NCBI GenBank assembly: GCA_017483235.1
Contig: JAFULE010000016.1
Span: forward strand, 1 to 11,573
DNA: 11,573 nucleotides
Direction: 5' to 3'
Source: Faecalibacterium sp.
GTDB taxonomy: Bacteria; Bacillota; Clostridia; Oscillospirales; Ruminococcaceae
This document shows, piece after piece, positions 1 through 5,508 of this stretch; the stretch's first letter is position 1, and each line of letters begins with the position of its first letter. The notes below the pieces were generated by a model that searched no databases, had not been told where the DNA came from, and worked only from the letters and a program-made list of their open reading frames with translations. A program made the translations under genes and the position numbers.

Positions 1-27
1 CCTTATACCCTAAGTGGTTCTCTCGCA

Positions 28-45
28 TATCCAGTATAACGGATA
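28..45. other. short inverted repeat, possible operator
   Basis: The half-sites TATCC and GGATA face each other across an 8-base AT-rich spacer that contains TATAAC on the plus strand and TTATACT on the minus strand. It could be a protein-binding site over a promoter belonging to a gene left of the window, but no convincing -35 element was found. The rest of bases 1-96 shows nothing recognisable. Confidence 0.2.
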
Positions 46-97
46 ACTTGAATTCTGACGAGTATCGTTTGTATTTTTGCCCTTTTTTCGACATGAA

Positions 98-137
98 AAA
101 TGCACCTCCGAAAGTGTCTAACTTTCGGGGTGCATTT
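98..137 (-). terminator. rho-independent terminator after the DUF5058-like gene
   Basis: The arms at 98-115 and 121-137 pair over 17 bp with one bulged base and a 5-base loop. Read on the minus strand, the stem ends in ATTTTTC, a usable U-tract. It ends the leftward transcript of the membrane protein gene. The plus-strand side has only a poor T-tract, so it probably acts in one direction. Confidence 0.8.
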
Positions 138-172
138 CATTCTTCGGCGGTCATGTTTTTTACTTCGTTCAT
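137..172 (-). CDS. possible 11-residue micro-ORF
   Basis: An ATG lies 14 bases after the stop of the membrane protein gene, preceded by AAAAAGGGGGG at a workable distance. The frame reads MNEVKNMTAEE and stops with TGA at the edge of the terminator stem. It may be a chance frame, the remnant of a lost downstream gene, or a leader-type peptide whose translation touches the terminator. No function can be assigned. Confidence 0.25.
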   Translation of the reverse strand: MNEVKNMTAEE

Positions 173-188
173 TGCAGTGCCCCCCTTT

Positions 189-929
189 TTACAGCATCTG
201 GTTCAGCCCAACGGCCACCGCCATGGCAGCCAGCATACTGGCGGCAAGGTCAAAGTTTTCCAGCCAGGCCATCTTGTATTTGCGTTCCAGCACCTCGCAC
301 AGGGCCATCACCGCGGCGGCGGCCAGCGCGGTCAGCAGCGGCAGCAAACTGCCCTGCACTGCCTGCCCCACATAGCTGCCGATGTAGGCGGCGCACATGC
401 CCACAAACATGGCGATCATGGCCCAGTCGCCAAAGCTTTTCTTTTTGGCACCGCCGGCCGCCGGCTTTTTGCCGGCCAGCTTTTTGGAATAGGCTTTCAG
501 GGTAAAAATGCAGCACAGCGCGCCGCCCAGAATGCCGGTGGTCATCACCAGTGCAATGGTTACAAAGGCCTGCGGGGTCATTTCGGTAATTTTCAGACCG
601 CTCAGCCCCACGCTGGTGGCGGCGATCTGGGCCACGTTTACCTCATACTGTAGGTTGCCGATCACCGACAGCCGCAGCCACGGCAGCGGAATGCCCATGT
701 TGCCCGAAAGAGCCACCACGCCCAGCAGCACGCTGAAAGCGGGCAGCAGGGTAAAGGTGGCGCTGGAGATGATGGTTTTTTTCATCACCGCTTTGTCCAT
801 GCCGATGGCAAGGCCGGCGCGCCAGCTTTTGACCATAAAAAACACGCACATGGCCACCACCGAACCGATGGCCAGTGCCACAATGCCGTACATCAGCGGC
901 GAATTCAGCAGCTGCAGCAGATTGTCCAA
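189..929 (-). CDS. multi-pass membrane protein, DUF5058-like
   Basis: This 246-residue protein has about six or seven hydrophobic segments, near residues 11-33, 55-77, 88-112, 120-145, 168-190, 195-213 and 227-244. A short lysine-rich loop (148-165, KKLAGKKPAAGGAKKK) separates the first four from the rest. Length and the N-terminal pattern, including a conserved-looking LPWLRLSVIG region at 82-91, recall the uncharacterised DUF5058 family of Firmicutes. That assignment is from memory, not a search. The role is unknown; a transport function would be a guess. The start is TTG at 929, chosen because AGGAGG sits 8 bases upstream and no ATG fits. It has its own promoter and terminator, so it appears to be a single-gene transcript apart from the micro-ORF after it. 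Confidence 0.8.
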   Translation of the reverse strand: MDNLLQLLNSPLMYGIVALAIGSVVAMCVFFMVKSWRAGLAIGMDKAVMKKTIISSATFTLLPAFSVLLGVVALSGNMGIPLPWLRLSVIGNLQYEVNVAQIAATSVGLSGLKITEMTPQAFVTIALVMTTGILGGALCCIFTLKAYSKKLAGKKPAAGGAKKKSFGDWAMIAMFVGMCAAYIGSYVGQAVQGSLLPLLTALAAAAVMALCEVLERKYKMAWLENFDLAASMLAAMAVAVGLNQML

Positions 930-982
930 TGCAAAAACCTCCTGTTTTGGGGCGAAACAGCCCGTTCCGCCGTATTGAGTTC

Positions 983-1011
983 AGTATAGCACGATGCAAT
1001 GGGGGATACAA
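983..1011 (-). promoter_or_regulatory. promoter of the DUF5058-like gene
   Basis: Read leftward, TTGTAT (1006-1011) is followed after exactly 17 bases by TATACT (983-988). The -10 matches consensus at five of six bases, the -35 at three. The start codon lies about 54 bases downstream of the -10 element. Confidence 0.55.
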
Positions 1012-1020
1012 GAAAGCAAA

Positions 1021-1055
1021 AGGCCGGGCATCACCGCAAAGGCGATGCCCGGCCT
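1021..1055 (-). terminator. rho-independent terminator after the peptide gene
   Basis: A perfect 12-bp GC-rich stem (arms 1021-1032 and 1044-1055, AGGCCGGGCATC and its complement) closes an 11-base loop. On the minus strand it is followed by TTTTGCTTTCTT. It begins 15 bases after the stop codon of the small peptide gene and marks the end of the maturase-peptide cassette. It also separates it from the next promoter at 983-1011. Confidence 0.85.
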
Positions 1056-1070
1056 AAAAAGCACTTGTAA

Positions 1071-1181
1071 TTATTCGTAGGTGGCGTAGCACAGATCGCG
1101 CTGGTTGCACTTGGCAACCGATTCATCGGCGTTGAGCTTCAGGTCTTTGACCTCGACAATGGGCGTTTGGATAATCGTCAT
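1071..1181 (-). CDS. candidate RiPP precursor peptide, 36 residues
   Basis: A 37-codon frame starts with ATG at 1181, with AAAGGAGG placed 9 bases before it, and ends with TAA. It begins MTIIQTPIVEVKDLKL and ends KCNQRDLCYATYE. The N-terminal two thirds lack cysteine and alternate acidic and hydrophobic residues like a leader. The last 13 residues hold the only two cysteines (C25 and C31), C25 being in a CX3D arrangement with D29, and two tyrosines (Y32, Y35). It lies directly downstream of a radical SAM/SPASM enzyme, has its own promoter, and is followed by a strong terminator. This is the usual look of a substrate gene for such an enzyme. Substrate status is inferred; I do not recognise the peptide family. 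No leader-cleavage site such as double glycine is visible. Confidence 0.75.
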   Translation of the reverse strand: MTIIQTPIVEVKDLKLNADESVAKCNQRDLCYATYE

Positions 1182-1211
1182 AGGGGCAGGCCTCCTTTCA
1201 AAGTTATTTCT

Positions 1212-1240
1212 ATTATAATCAAAATTTGTCCGGGCTGCAA
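1212..1240 (-). promoter_or_regulatory. promoter of the small peptide gene
   Basis: Read leftward, TTGCAG (1235-1240) is followed after 17 bases by a perfect TATAAT (1212-1217). The -35 lies just past the maturase stop codon and the -10 is about 30 bases before the peptide start. The transcript leader would then be about 24 bases and consist mostly of the ribosome binding site. A private promoter would let the peptide be made in excess over its enzyme. Confidence 0.65.
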
Positions 1241-1244
1241 CAGG

Positions 1245-2504
1245 TCACGGCGCAATTTCCTGTTCGATCAGCTGATGAAACAGGCTTTTTACCGGCGGGC
1301 AGGCGTGGGTGCCGTTGGCTTTGTATTCGTATACACAGCCTCCGTAGCACAGCGGAAGATAGGGGCAGTCGCGGCATTCCGGCTCGCTGCAGGGGTCGCG
1401 GCCCAGGTACTTGGCGATGGATTCCACCTGAGTTTCGCCCAAAACAACTGTGCCGGTGGCAAGGCAAGGATTGCCCACGTCGTTGACACAGCGGTACAGG
1501 GCACCGTCCGGGCCGATCACAAAGGAAGATTCGTGTTCGGCCACACAGCTGCATACGCCATGGCCGAACAGCTGATGATAGCTGGGCAGCTTGCGGTGTT
1601 TTTGCTGCCGGTTGGCCTGATAAAAACGGTCGTATTCGCTGTGGGAATAGCAGTGCTGCAGCTGCTGCAGCGACTGGGTGGGGGCGATGGTAACAATGGC
1701 GGGGTAGATTTGAACCGGCCCGCTGACAGCCCGAAATTCCTGCAGCACCTGTGCGTAGGCGTCGGGGTTGGAATGGTCGATGTTCACCCGCACCAAAACC
1801 GGAACATCCCGTGCGGCAAGAGCCTTTACATTCTGCACAATGCGGTCATAGGTGCCGCCGCCGTTGGCAAGAAAGCGGCGGGCATTGTGCTGGGCGCGGC
1901 TGCCGTCAATGGTGATCTTGATTTTTTCAAACGAATATTGCCTGAAAAATTCGACAAGCTCGTCGGTGATCAGATAACCGTTGGTGGTGACCGAGAATTT
2001 GACCGGTACGCCGTGGGTGCGGCACAGCGCTGCAATGCGTGCGGTCATGTCACACAGAATATTGGGAAACAGCAGTGGTTCGCCGCCAAACCACCCCACA
2101 TCCAATGCCTCGATGCCGCCGCAAAGCAGCTGCTCGATAAAGGCGAGAACCTGCGTTTGTACGCTGGGCGGCATACAGCCGGGCTGATGCTCTTCAAAAC
2201 AATACGGGCAGCGGAAGTTGCAGTCCAGAGTGGGGCAAAGGATCAGGCTGGAGCTTTTTTTGTTGAACTGAAACACCCGGTAGGTGCGCCGCAACAGGGC
2301 AGATTCATCCAGTTCATCTGCCACCGCAAAACCACATTGGCGGTAAGCGGGCAGATCATCGGCGCTTACCGCGGCGGCATCCCCGCGGGCAAACAGCCCG
2401 TATTCTTCGGCGGTCAGCTTTGCAATCGCACCGGTAATGGTGTTGGCGGCGAAATAATCGCCTGCGGCGGTTTGACCGATCACATTGTAGCGGGAAAATT
2501 TCAT
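1245..2504 (-). CDS. radical SAM/SPASM peptide maturase
   Basis: The protein has 419 residues. Residues 1-88 form a small N-terminal region (with FAANTITGAIAKL and a GFAVADELDE segment) of the kind found before many peptide-modifying radical SAM enzymes, perhaps a leader-recognition part. The radical SAM core holds the CX3CX2C cluster motif at C95, C99 and C102, followed by GGEP at 140-143. The C-terminal SPASM domain contains C339, C347 and C372, then CX2CX5CX3C at C377, C380, C386 and C390, and a last C402. These would bind auxiliary 4Fe-4S clusters. Such enzymes cross-link or otherwise modify ribosomal peptides in the cytosol using S-adenosylmethionine. The ATG at 2504 is preceded by AGAGAGG. 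The gene is immediately upstream of the 36-residue peptide gene, its likely substrate. An anaerobic sulfatase maturase is less likely, since no sulfatase is present. The exact chemistry cannot be read from sequence. Confidence 0.93.
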   Translation of the reverse strand: MKFSRYNVIGQTAAGDYFAANTITGAIAKLTAEEYGLFARGDAAAVSADDLPAYRQCGFAVADELDESALLRRTYRVFQFNKKSSSLILCPTLDCNFRCPYCFEEHQPGCMPPSVQTQVLAFIEQLLCGGIEALDVGWFGGEPLLFPNILCDMTARIAALCRTHGVPVKFSVTTNGYLITDELVEFFRQYSFEKIKITIDGSRAQHNARRFLANGGGTYDRIVQNVKALAARDVPVLVRVNIDHSNPDAYAQVLQEFRAVSGPVQIYPAIVTIAPTQSLQQLQHCYSHSEYDRFYQANRQQKHRKLPSYHQLFGHGVCSCVAEHESSFVIGPDGALYRCVNDVGNPCLATGTVVLGETQVESIAKYLGRDPCSEPECRDCPYLPLCYGGCVYEYKANGTHACPPVKSLFHQLIEQEIAP

Positions 2505-2548
2505 GGCAGAGCCTCTCTGTAAAAGAATGGGAAGGGGGCTTTACCCCA

Positions 2549-2577
2549 ACTATATTCGATGCGGGGGGTGCTGTCAA
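2549..2577 (-). promoter_or_regulatory. near-consensus promoter of the maturase gene
   Basis: Read leftward, a perfect TTGACA (2572-2577) is followed after 17 bases by TATAGT (2549-2554), one base from consensus. The start codon is 44 bases further. It is the closest match to a housekeeping sigma promoter in the window. It suggests constitutive or repressor-controlled expression, though no operator is obvious. Confidence 0.75.
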
Positions 2578-2599
2578 TGAATAAAGAACGGGGGCAGGG

Positions 2600-2629
2600 A
2601 AAAATCCCCCGGAATGGCCGTTCCGGGGA
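2600..2629 (-). terminator. stem-loop with T-tract, terminator-like
   Basis: An 8-bp stem CCCCGGAA/TTCCGGGG (2607-2614 and 2621-2628) with a 6-base loop is followed on the minus strand by GATTTTTC. It sits just upstream of the maturase promoter and would insulate it from leftward read-through out of the tRNA gene. No gene that needs it was found between 2630 and 2813. Confidence 0.55.
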
Positions 2630-2671
2630 AAGCGGTAAGGTGCAGATGGTGGTGGGACAGGGCGCGGTGCC

Positions 2672-2710
2672 CAAAAAATCCGGCGCGTATTCGCTTGCTT
2701 GGATTTTTTG
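2672..2710. repeat. 10-bp inverted repeat, bidirectional terminator-like
   Basis: CAAAAAATCC (2672-2681) pairs perfectly with GGATTTTTTG (2701-2710) across a 19-base loop. The A-tract and T-tract lie at the outer ends of the stem, the layout of a bidirectional terminator, but the GC core is weak. No neighbouring gene explains it, so it may be part of a dispersed intergenic element. Confidence 0.45.
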
Positions 2711-2721
2711 ACCGCAGCCCC

Positions 2722-2768
2722 CAACAGCAGCTCCCTCCCTCCGCCACTGGCGGCGGTCGCTGCTGTTG
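2722..2768. repeat. nested inverted repeat, large stem-loop
   Basis: An outer perfect 10-bp pair, CAACAGCAGC (2722-2731) with GCTGCTGTTG (2759-2768), encloses an inner 5-bp pair, CCGCC (2741-2745) with GGCGG (2749-2753), with a 3-base loop. It could fold in either strand. It is either structured RNA or a palindromic intergenic repeat. Together with the hairpins on both sides it fills the roughly 350 bases between the maturase gene and the tRNA, where no protein gene is supported. Confidence 0.5.
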
Positions 2769-2813
2769 CAGTAAGGGCCTCGAAGTCATCGTCAGCTTCA
2801 CATTCCACCACGC

Positions 2814-2849
2814 AAAAAAGGCTTGGAACTTTCGTTCCAAGCCTTTTTT
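2814..2849 (-). terminator. perfect 16-bp terminator after tRNA-Val
   Basis: AAAAAAGGCTTGGAAC (2814-2829) and its exact complement (2834-2849) enclose the 4-base loop TTTC. Read leftward, it starts 3 bases after the encoded CCA end of the tRNA and finishes in six T. Because it is symmetrical it could stop transcription from either side. Confidence 0.9.
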
Positions 2850-2851
2850 GG

Positions 2852-2927
2852 TGGTGGACGGTAAGGGACTCGAACCCCTGACATCCTGCACGTCAAGCAG
2901 ACGCTCTACCAGCTGAGCTAACCGTCC
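2852..2927 (-). tRNA. tRNA-Val (anticodon GAC)
   Basis: The 76-base gene folds as a cloverleaf on the minus strand. The 7-bp acceptor stem GGACGGT/ACCGTCC is perfect, the D arm carries TAGCTCAGCTGGTAGAGC, and the T arm carries GGGGTTCGAGTCCC. The anticodon stem TCTGC/GCAGG encloses the loop TTGACGT, so the anticodon is GAC, which reads GUC and GUU valine codons. The 3' CCA is encoded. The gene stands alone with its own promoter and terminator. No integrase or duplicated 3' end is seen near it, so there is no sign of its use as an attachment site. Confidence 0.96.
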
Positions 2928-2936
2928 ATCTATGTA

Positions 2937-2958
2937 AAGCTGACGTGGAAGTCAGCTT
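2937..2958. repeat. inverted repeat at the tRNA transcription start
   Basis: AAGCTGAC (2937-2944) and GTCAGCTT (2951-2958) form a perfect 8-bp pair around a 6-base spacer. The expected start of the tRNA transcript, about 7 bases past the -10 box, falls inside the right arm. It may be an operator, or a 5' hairpin of the tRNA precursor removed by RNase P. Confidence 0.5.
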
Positions 2959-2962
2959 GATT

Positions 2963-2991
2963 AATATACCACATCTTTTTGGGGAATGCAA
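2963..2991 (-). promoter_or_regulatory. promoter of tRNA-Val
   Basis: Read leftward, TTGCAT (2986-2991) and TATATT (2963-2968) are 17 bases apart. Upstream of the -35, bases 2996-3034 are rich in A-tracts on the transcribed side. This resembles an UP element and fits a strongly transcribed tRNA gene. Confidence 0.65.
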
Positions 2992-3073
2992 GTCCTTTTT
3001 CGAATTTTTTCGAAAATTTTTTTAAGATTTTTTTGTCCTGCCAAAACCCGGGGCGGAAATCTGCGCCTTTTCG

Positions 3074-3102
3074 TTGTGCGGGGGCTTTTATTGTGATATA
3101 AT
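3074..3102 (+). promoter_or_regulatory. promoter of the ruvCAB operon
   Basis: TTGTGC (3074-3079) and a perfect TATAAT (3097-3102) are 17 bases apart, and TGA directly before the -10 makes it an extended -10 element. The ruvC ATG is 31 bases past the -10. No clear LexA/SOS box was recognised here. Confidence 0.7.
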
Positions 3103-3132
3103 TACTTAGTTAAAGTGGAAAGGTGTGCAAAG

Positions 3133-3645
3133 ATGCGAGTGTTGGGTATCGACCCCGGCTATGCCATTGTAGGCTGGGGCGTTTTGGAACATGAAGCCGG
3201 CCGGTTTGCACCGGTGGATTTTGGCGCGGTGTGCACCCCGGCCGAAGCCCCCTTTGAAAACCGTCTGCAGCAGGTGTACGAGGAGATCAGCCGCATCATC
3301 ACGGTGCACCGGCCGCAGGCCCTTGCCATCGAAAAGCTGTTCTACCAGCACAACCAGACCACCGTCATCGGCGTGGCCGAAGCCCGCGGGGTGATCCTGC
3401 TGGCGGCGGCGCAGGCTGGCATCCCCATTTTTGAGTACACCCCCATGCAGGTCAAGCAGGCGGTCACCGGCTACGGCAAAGCCACCAAAAAACAGATGCA
3501 GGAAATGACCCGTATGCTGCTGCACCTGACTGCCGTGCCCAAGCCCGACGACACCGCCGACGCGCTGGCACTGGCCATCACCTTCTGCCATGTCAGCCAG
3601 AGCCAGCTGGCCCGCTATCTGCGCCAGACCCGCGGCCCCATTTGA
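3133..3645 (+). CDS. ruvC: crossover junction endodeoxyribonuclease RuvC
   Basis: RuvC cuts four-way Holliday junctions symmetrically, resolving recombination intermediates after RuvAB has moved the branch. The 170-residue length is normal for the family. It starts with MRVLGIDPG, the first strand of the RNase H-like fold, with catalytic D7. The other acidic residues are E67 in AIEKLFY and D140/D143 in PDDTADALALAI, giving a complete active site. The frame is open upstream to 3115, but the ATG at 3133 was chosen because GGAAAGG precedes it and the family starts at this point. It is first in ruvC-ruvA-ruvB, with a 26-base gap before ruvA containing the latter's ribosome binding site, and has a promoter just upstream. 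Confidence 0.96.
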   Translation: MRVLGIDPGYAIVGWGVLEHEAGRFAPVDFGAVCTPAEAPFENRLQQVYEEISRIITVHRPQALAIEKLFYQHNQTTVIGVAEARGVILLAAAQAGIPIFEYTPMQVKQAVTGYGKATKKQMQEMTRMLLHLTAVPKPDDTADALALAITFCHVSQSQLARYLRQTRGPI

Positions 3646-3671
3646 GCCGCTTTTTATAAAGGAGAACGCAT

Positions 3672-4277
3672 ATGATCTACTGTCTGACCGGCAAGATCGT
3701 AAAAAAGAATCTGGACTCGGTGGTCGTCAGCTGCGGCGGTGTGGGGTATCTTGCGCAGGTGCCCGCCAGCGTGGCCGGTGCCTTGCCCGGTGTGGGGCGT
3801 GACACCACCCTGTACACCGTGATGAACGTGACCGAAAACGATGTCAGCCTGTATGGCTTTGCCACCGAGCAGCAGCAGGCCTGTTTCGAAATGCTGACCG
3901 CCGTGTCCGGCGTGGGCCCCAAGGTCGGCCTTGCCATTCTCAGCGTGATGGATCCCGACCGGGTGGCGCTGGCCATCTCGGCAGGCGACCACAAGGCCTT
4001 CAAGGCCGCCAGCGGTGTGGGCCCCAAGCTTGCCCAGCGTATTGTGCTGGAACTGAAAGACAAGGTGGGCAAGGGCCTTGTGGAGGGTGTCAACCTCGAA
4101 ACCGTGTCCACCGCGGCAGCTCAGAACAACGCCGCCGCCTCGCAGGCCATTGCCGCGCTGGTGTCGCTGGGCTATGGCCAGAGCGATGCCGCATTGATGG
4201 TGGCCAAAATCGACCCCACCCTGCCGGTGGAAGAGATCATCAAGCTGGCGCTGCGCAGCATGGCCGGCCGCCGGTAA
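3672..4277 (+). CDS. ruvA: Holliday junction branch migration protein RuvA
   Basis: RuvA binds the four-way junction as a tetramer and loads the RuvB motor. The 201 residues follow the family plan. An N-terminal OB-fold spans residues 1-63, with acidic residues near 55-57 in TENDVSLYGF that correspond to the pin. Two helix-hairpin-helix motifs lie at 79-90 (SGVGPKVGLAIL) and 114-125 (SGVGPKLAQRIV). A flexible linker, about 135-153, leads to the C-terminal RuvB-binding domain at 155-199 with LVSLGYGQSDA. The ATG is preceded by AAAGGAG at good spacing. It sits between ruvC and ruvB, 18 bases before ruvB, so the three are almost surely cotranscribed. Nothing appears missing or altered. Confidence 0.97.
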   Translation: MIYCLTGKIVKKNLDSVVVSCGGVGYLAQVPASVAGALPGVGRDTTLYTVMNVTENDVSLYGFATEQQQACFEMLTAVSGVGPKVGLAILSVMDPDRVALAISAGDHKAFKAASGVGPKLAQRIVLELKDKVGKGLVEGVNLETVSTAAAQNNAAASQAIAALVSLGYGQSDAALMVAKIDPTLPVEEIIKLALRSMAGRR

Positions 4278-4295
4278 CCCAAAGGAGGGAACCTG

Positions 4296-5366
4296 ATGTT
4301 TGACGAAAGCGCCCGCTTTGGCGCCGAGCTGATGCAGCCCGGCCTGAACGCCATGGACAGCGAAGAGAATAACCTGCGCCCCAAATGCCTTGAGGACTAT
4401 GTGGGGCAGGAAAAGGTCAAGCAGAACCTGAAGGTTTATCTGGAAGCCGCCCGCCGTCGCGGCGAGCCGATGGATCATGTGCTGCTGTACGGCCCGCCGG
4501 GTCTGGGCAAAACCACTCTGGCCGGCATCATCGCCGCCGAAATGGGGGTACAGATTCGCATCACCAGCGGCCCTGCCATCGAAAAGCCCGGCGATCTTGC
4601 CGCCCTGCTGACCAATCTGCAGGAGGGCGACGTGCTGTTCATCGACGAGATCCACCGCCTGTCCCGTCAGGTGGAAGAGGTTTTGTATCCTGCGTTGGAG
4701 GATTTTGCGCTGGACATCATGATCGGCAAGGGCCCCAGTGCCCAGAGCATCCGCATCAATCTGCCACAGTTCACCCTTGTGGGCGCCACCACCCGCGCCG
4801 GCCAGCTGACCGGCCCGCTGCGCGACCGCTTTGGCGTGCTGCTCAAGCTGGAACTGTACAGCCCCGATGAGCTGGCCCGCATCATCACCCGCAGCGCCGG
4901 CATTCTGGACCAGCCCATCACCCCTGAGGGCGCCTACGAGATGGCCCGCCGCAGCCGCGGCACCCCCCGTGTGGCCAACCGCACCCTCAAGCGGGTGCGC
5001 GACTTTGCCACCGTGCTGGGCGACGGCGTCATCGACCGGGACGCCGCTCTGATCGCTCTGAAACGGATGGACATCGACGCGCTGGGTCTGGATGAGCTGG
5101 ACCGCAGCGTGCTGCGCGCCATCATCGAAATGTACAATGGCGGCCCGGTGGGTCTGGAGACCCTTGCCGCTGCGTTGGGCGAAGAAGCCGTCACGCTGGA
5201 GGACCTGTGCGAGCCGTATCTGATGCAGATGGGCTTTTTGACCCGCACCCCGCGCGGCCGCTGCGTCACCCAGTTGGCGTACCAGCATCTGGGGCTGCAG
5301 GTGCCTGCCGCACCGGCCGGTAAGCTGCCCCACCCCGACGATCACGGCCAGCAAAGCCTGTTTTGA
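4296..5366 (+). CDS. ruvB: Holliday junction branch migration ATPase RuvB
   Basis: RuvB is the AAA+ ring motor that pulls DNA through RuvA-bound junctions. The 356-residue protein has Walker A GPPGLGKT at 66-73, Walker B LFIDEIH at 114-120, sensor 1 in LVGATTRAG (161-169), the arginine-finger region GPLRDRFG at 173-180, and sensor 2 with R225 in SRGTPRVANR. The C-terminal winged-helix domain runs from about 262 to 333 and includes GFLTRTPRGR (313-322). A short tail rich in proline and histidine (338-356) is beyond the conserved core. AAAGGAGGGAA precedes the ATG. It is last in the ruvCAB set, and no clear terminator follows it, so some read-through into glmM is possible. Confidence 0.97.
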   Translation: MFDESARFGAELMQPGLNAMDSEENNLRPKCLEDYVGQEKVKQNLKVYLEAARRRGEPMDHVLLYGPPGLGKTTLAGIIAAEMGVQIRITSGPAIEKPGDLAALLTNLQEGDVLFIDEIHRLSRQVEEVLYPALEDFALDIMIGKGPSAQSIRINLPQFTLVGATTRAGQLTGPLRDRFGVLLKLELYSPDELARIITRSAGILDQPITPEGAYEMARRSRGTPRVANRTLKRVRDFATVLGDGVIDRDAALIALKRMDIDALGLDELDRSVLRAIIEMYNGGPVGLETLAAALGEEAVTLEDLCEPYLMQMGFLTRTPRGRCVTQLAYQHLGLQVPAAPAGKLPHPDDHGQQSLF

Positions 5367-5411
5367 CGGGCCATAAAAAGTTTTCGGCAACGGTTGGTTT
5401 TGCACCGCTGT

Positions 5412-5442
5412 TTGCAGATTATACACATTCTGCGTGTAAAAT
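5412..5442 (+). promoter_or_regulatory. weak candidate promoter before glmM
   Basis: TTGCAG (5412-5417) and TAAAAT (5437-5442) lie 19 bases apart, longer than the best spacing. It is offered because the 142-base gap after ruvB must hold the glmM leader and no better pair was found. The alternative is read-through from ruvCAB. Confidence 0.3.
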
Positions 5443-5497
5443 AGGGGTGTGCTGCCCCTGCTGCGCGCAGACACAACACTTTTCCGAACCGGAAAGG
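5443..5497 (+). promoter_or_regulatory. structured glmM leader, hairpin over the ribosome binding site
   Basis: Three small structures follow one another: AGGGG/CCCCT (5443-5447 with 5455-5459), the perfect palindrome CTGCGCGCAG (5461-5470), and an 8-bp stem CTTTTCCG/CGGAAAGG with a 3-base loop (5479-5486 with 5490-5497, one G-U pair). The last covers part of the GGAAAGGAG Shine-Dalgarno sequence, so folding could lower glmM translation. It is not a glmS-type ribozyme as far as I can see. Confidence 0.4.
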
Positions 5498-5508
5498 AGA
5501 GTTACACA

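Noticed and set aside
1167..2522. 451-codon plus-strand frame opposite the maturase
   Set aside because: The opposite strand holds the radical SAM and SPASM motifs in order with a proper promoter; this frame has none and starts inside the small peptide gene.
2356..2916. Open frames on both strands across the tRNA and hairpin region
   Set aside because: They run through the tRNA or its terminator, or through the maturase promoter, and their peptides come from structured or tRNA sequence.
2852..2927. tRNA-Val as an integration site of a mobile element
   Set aside because: No integrase gene and no second copy of the tRNA 3' end were seen in the window.
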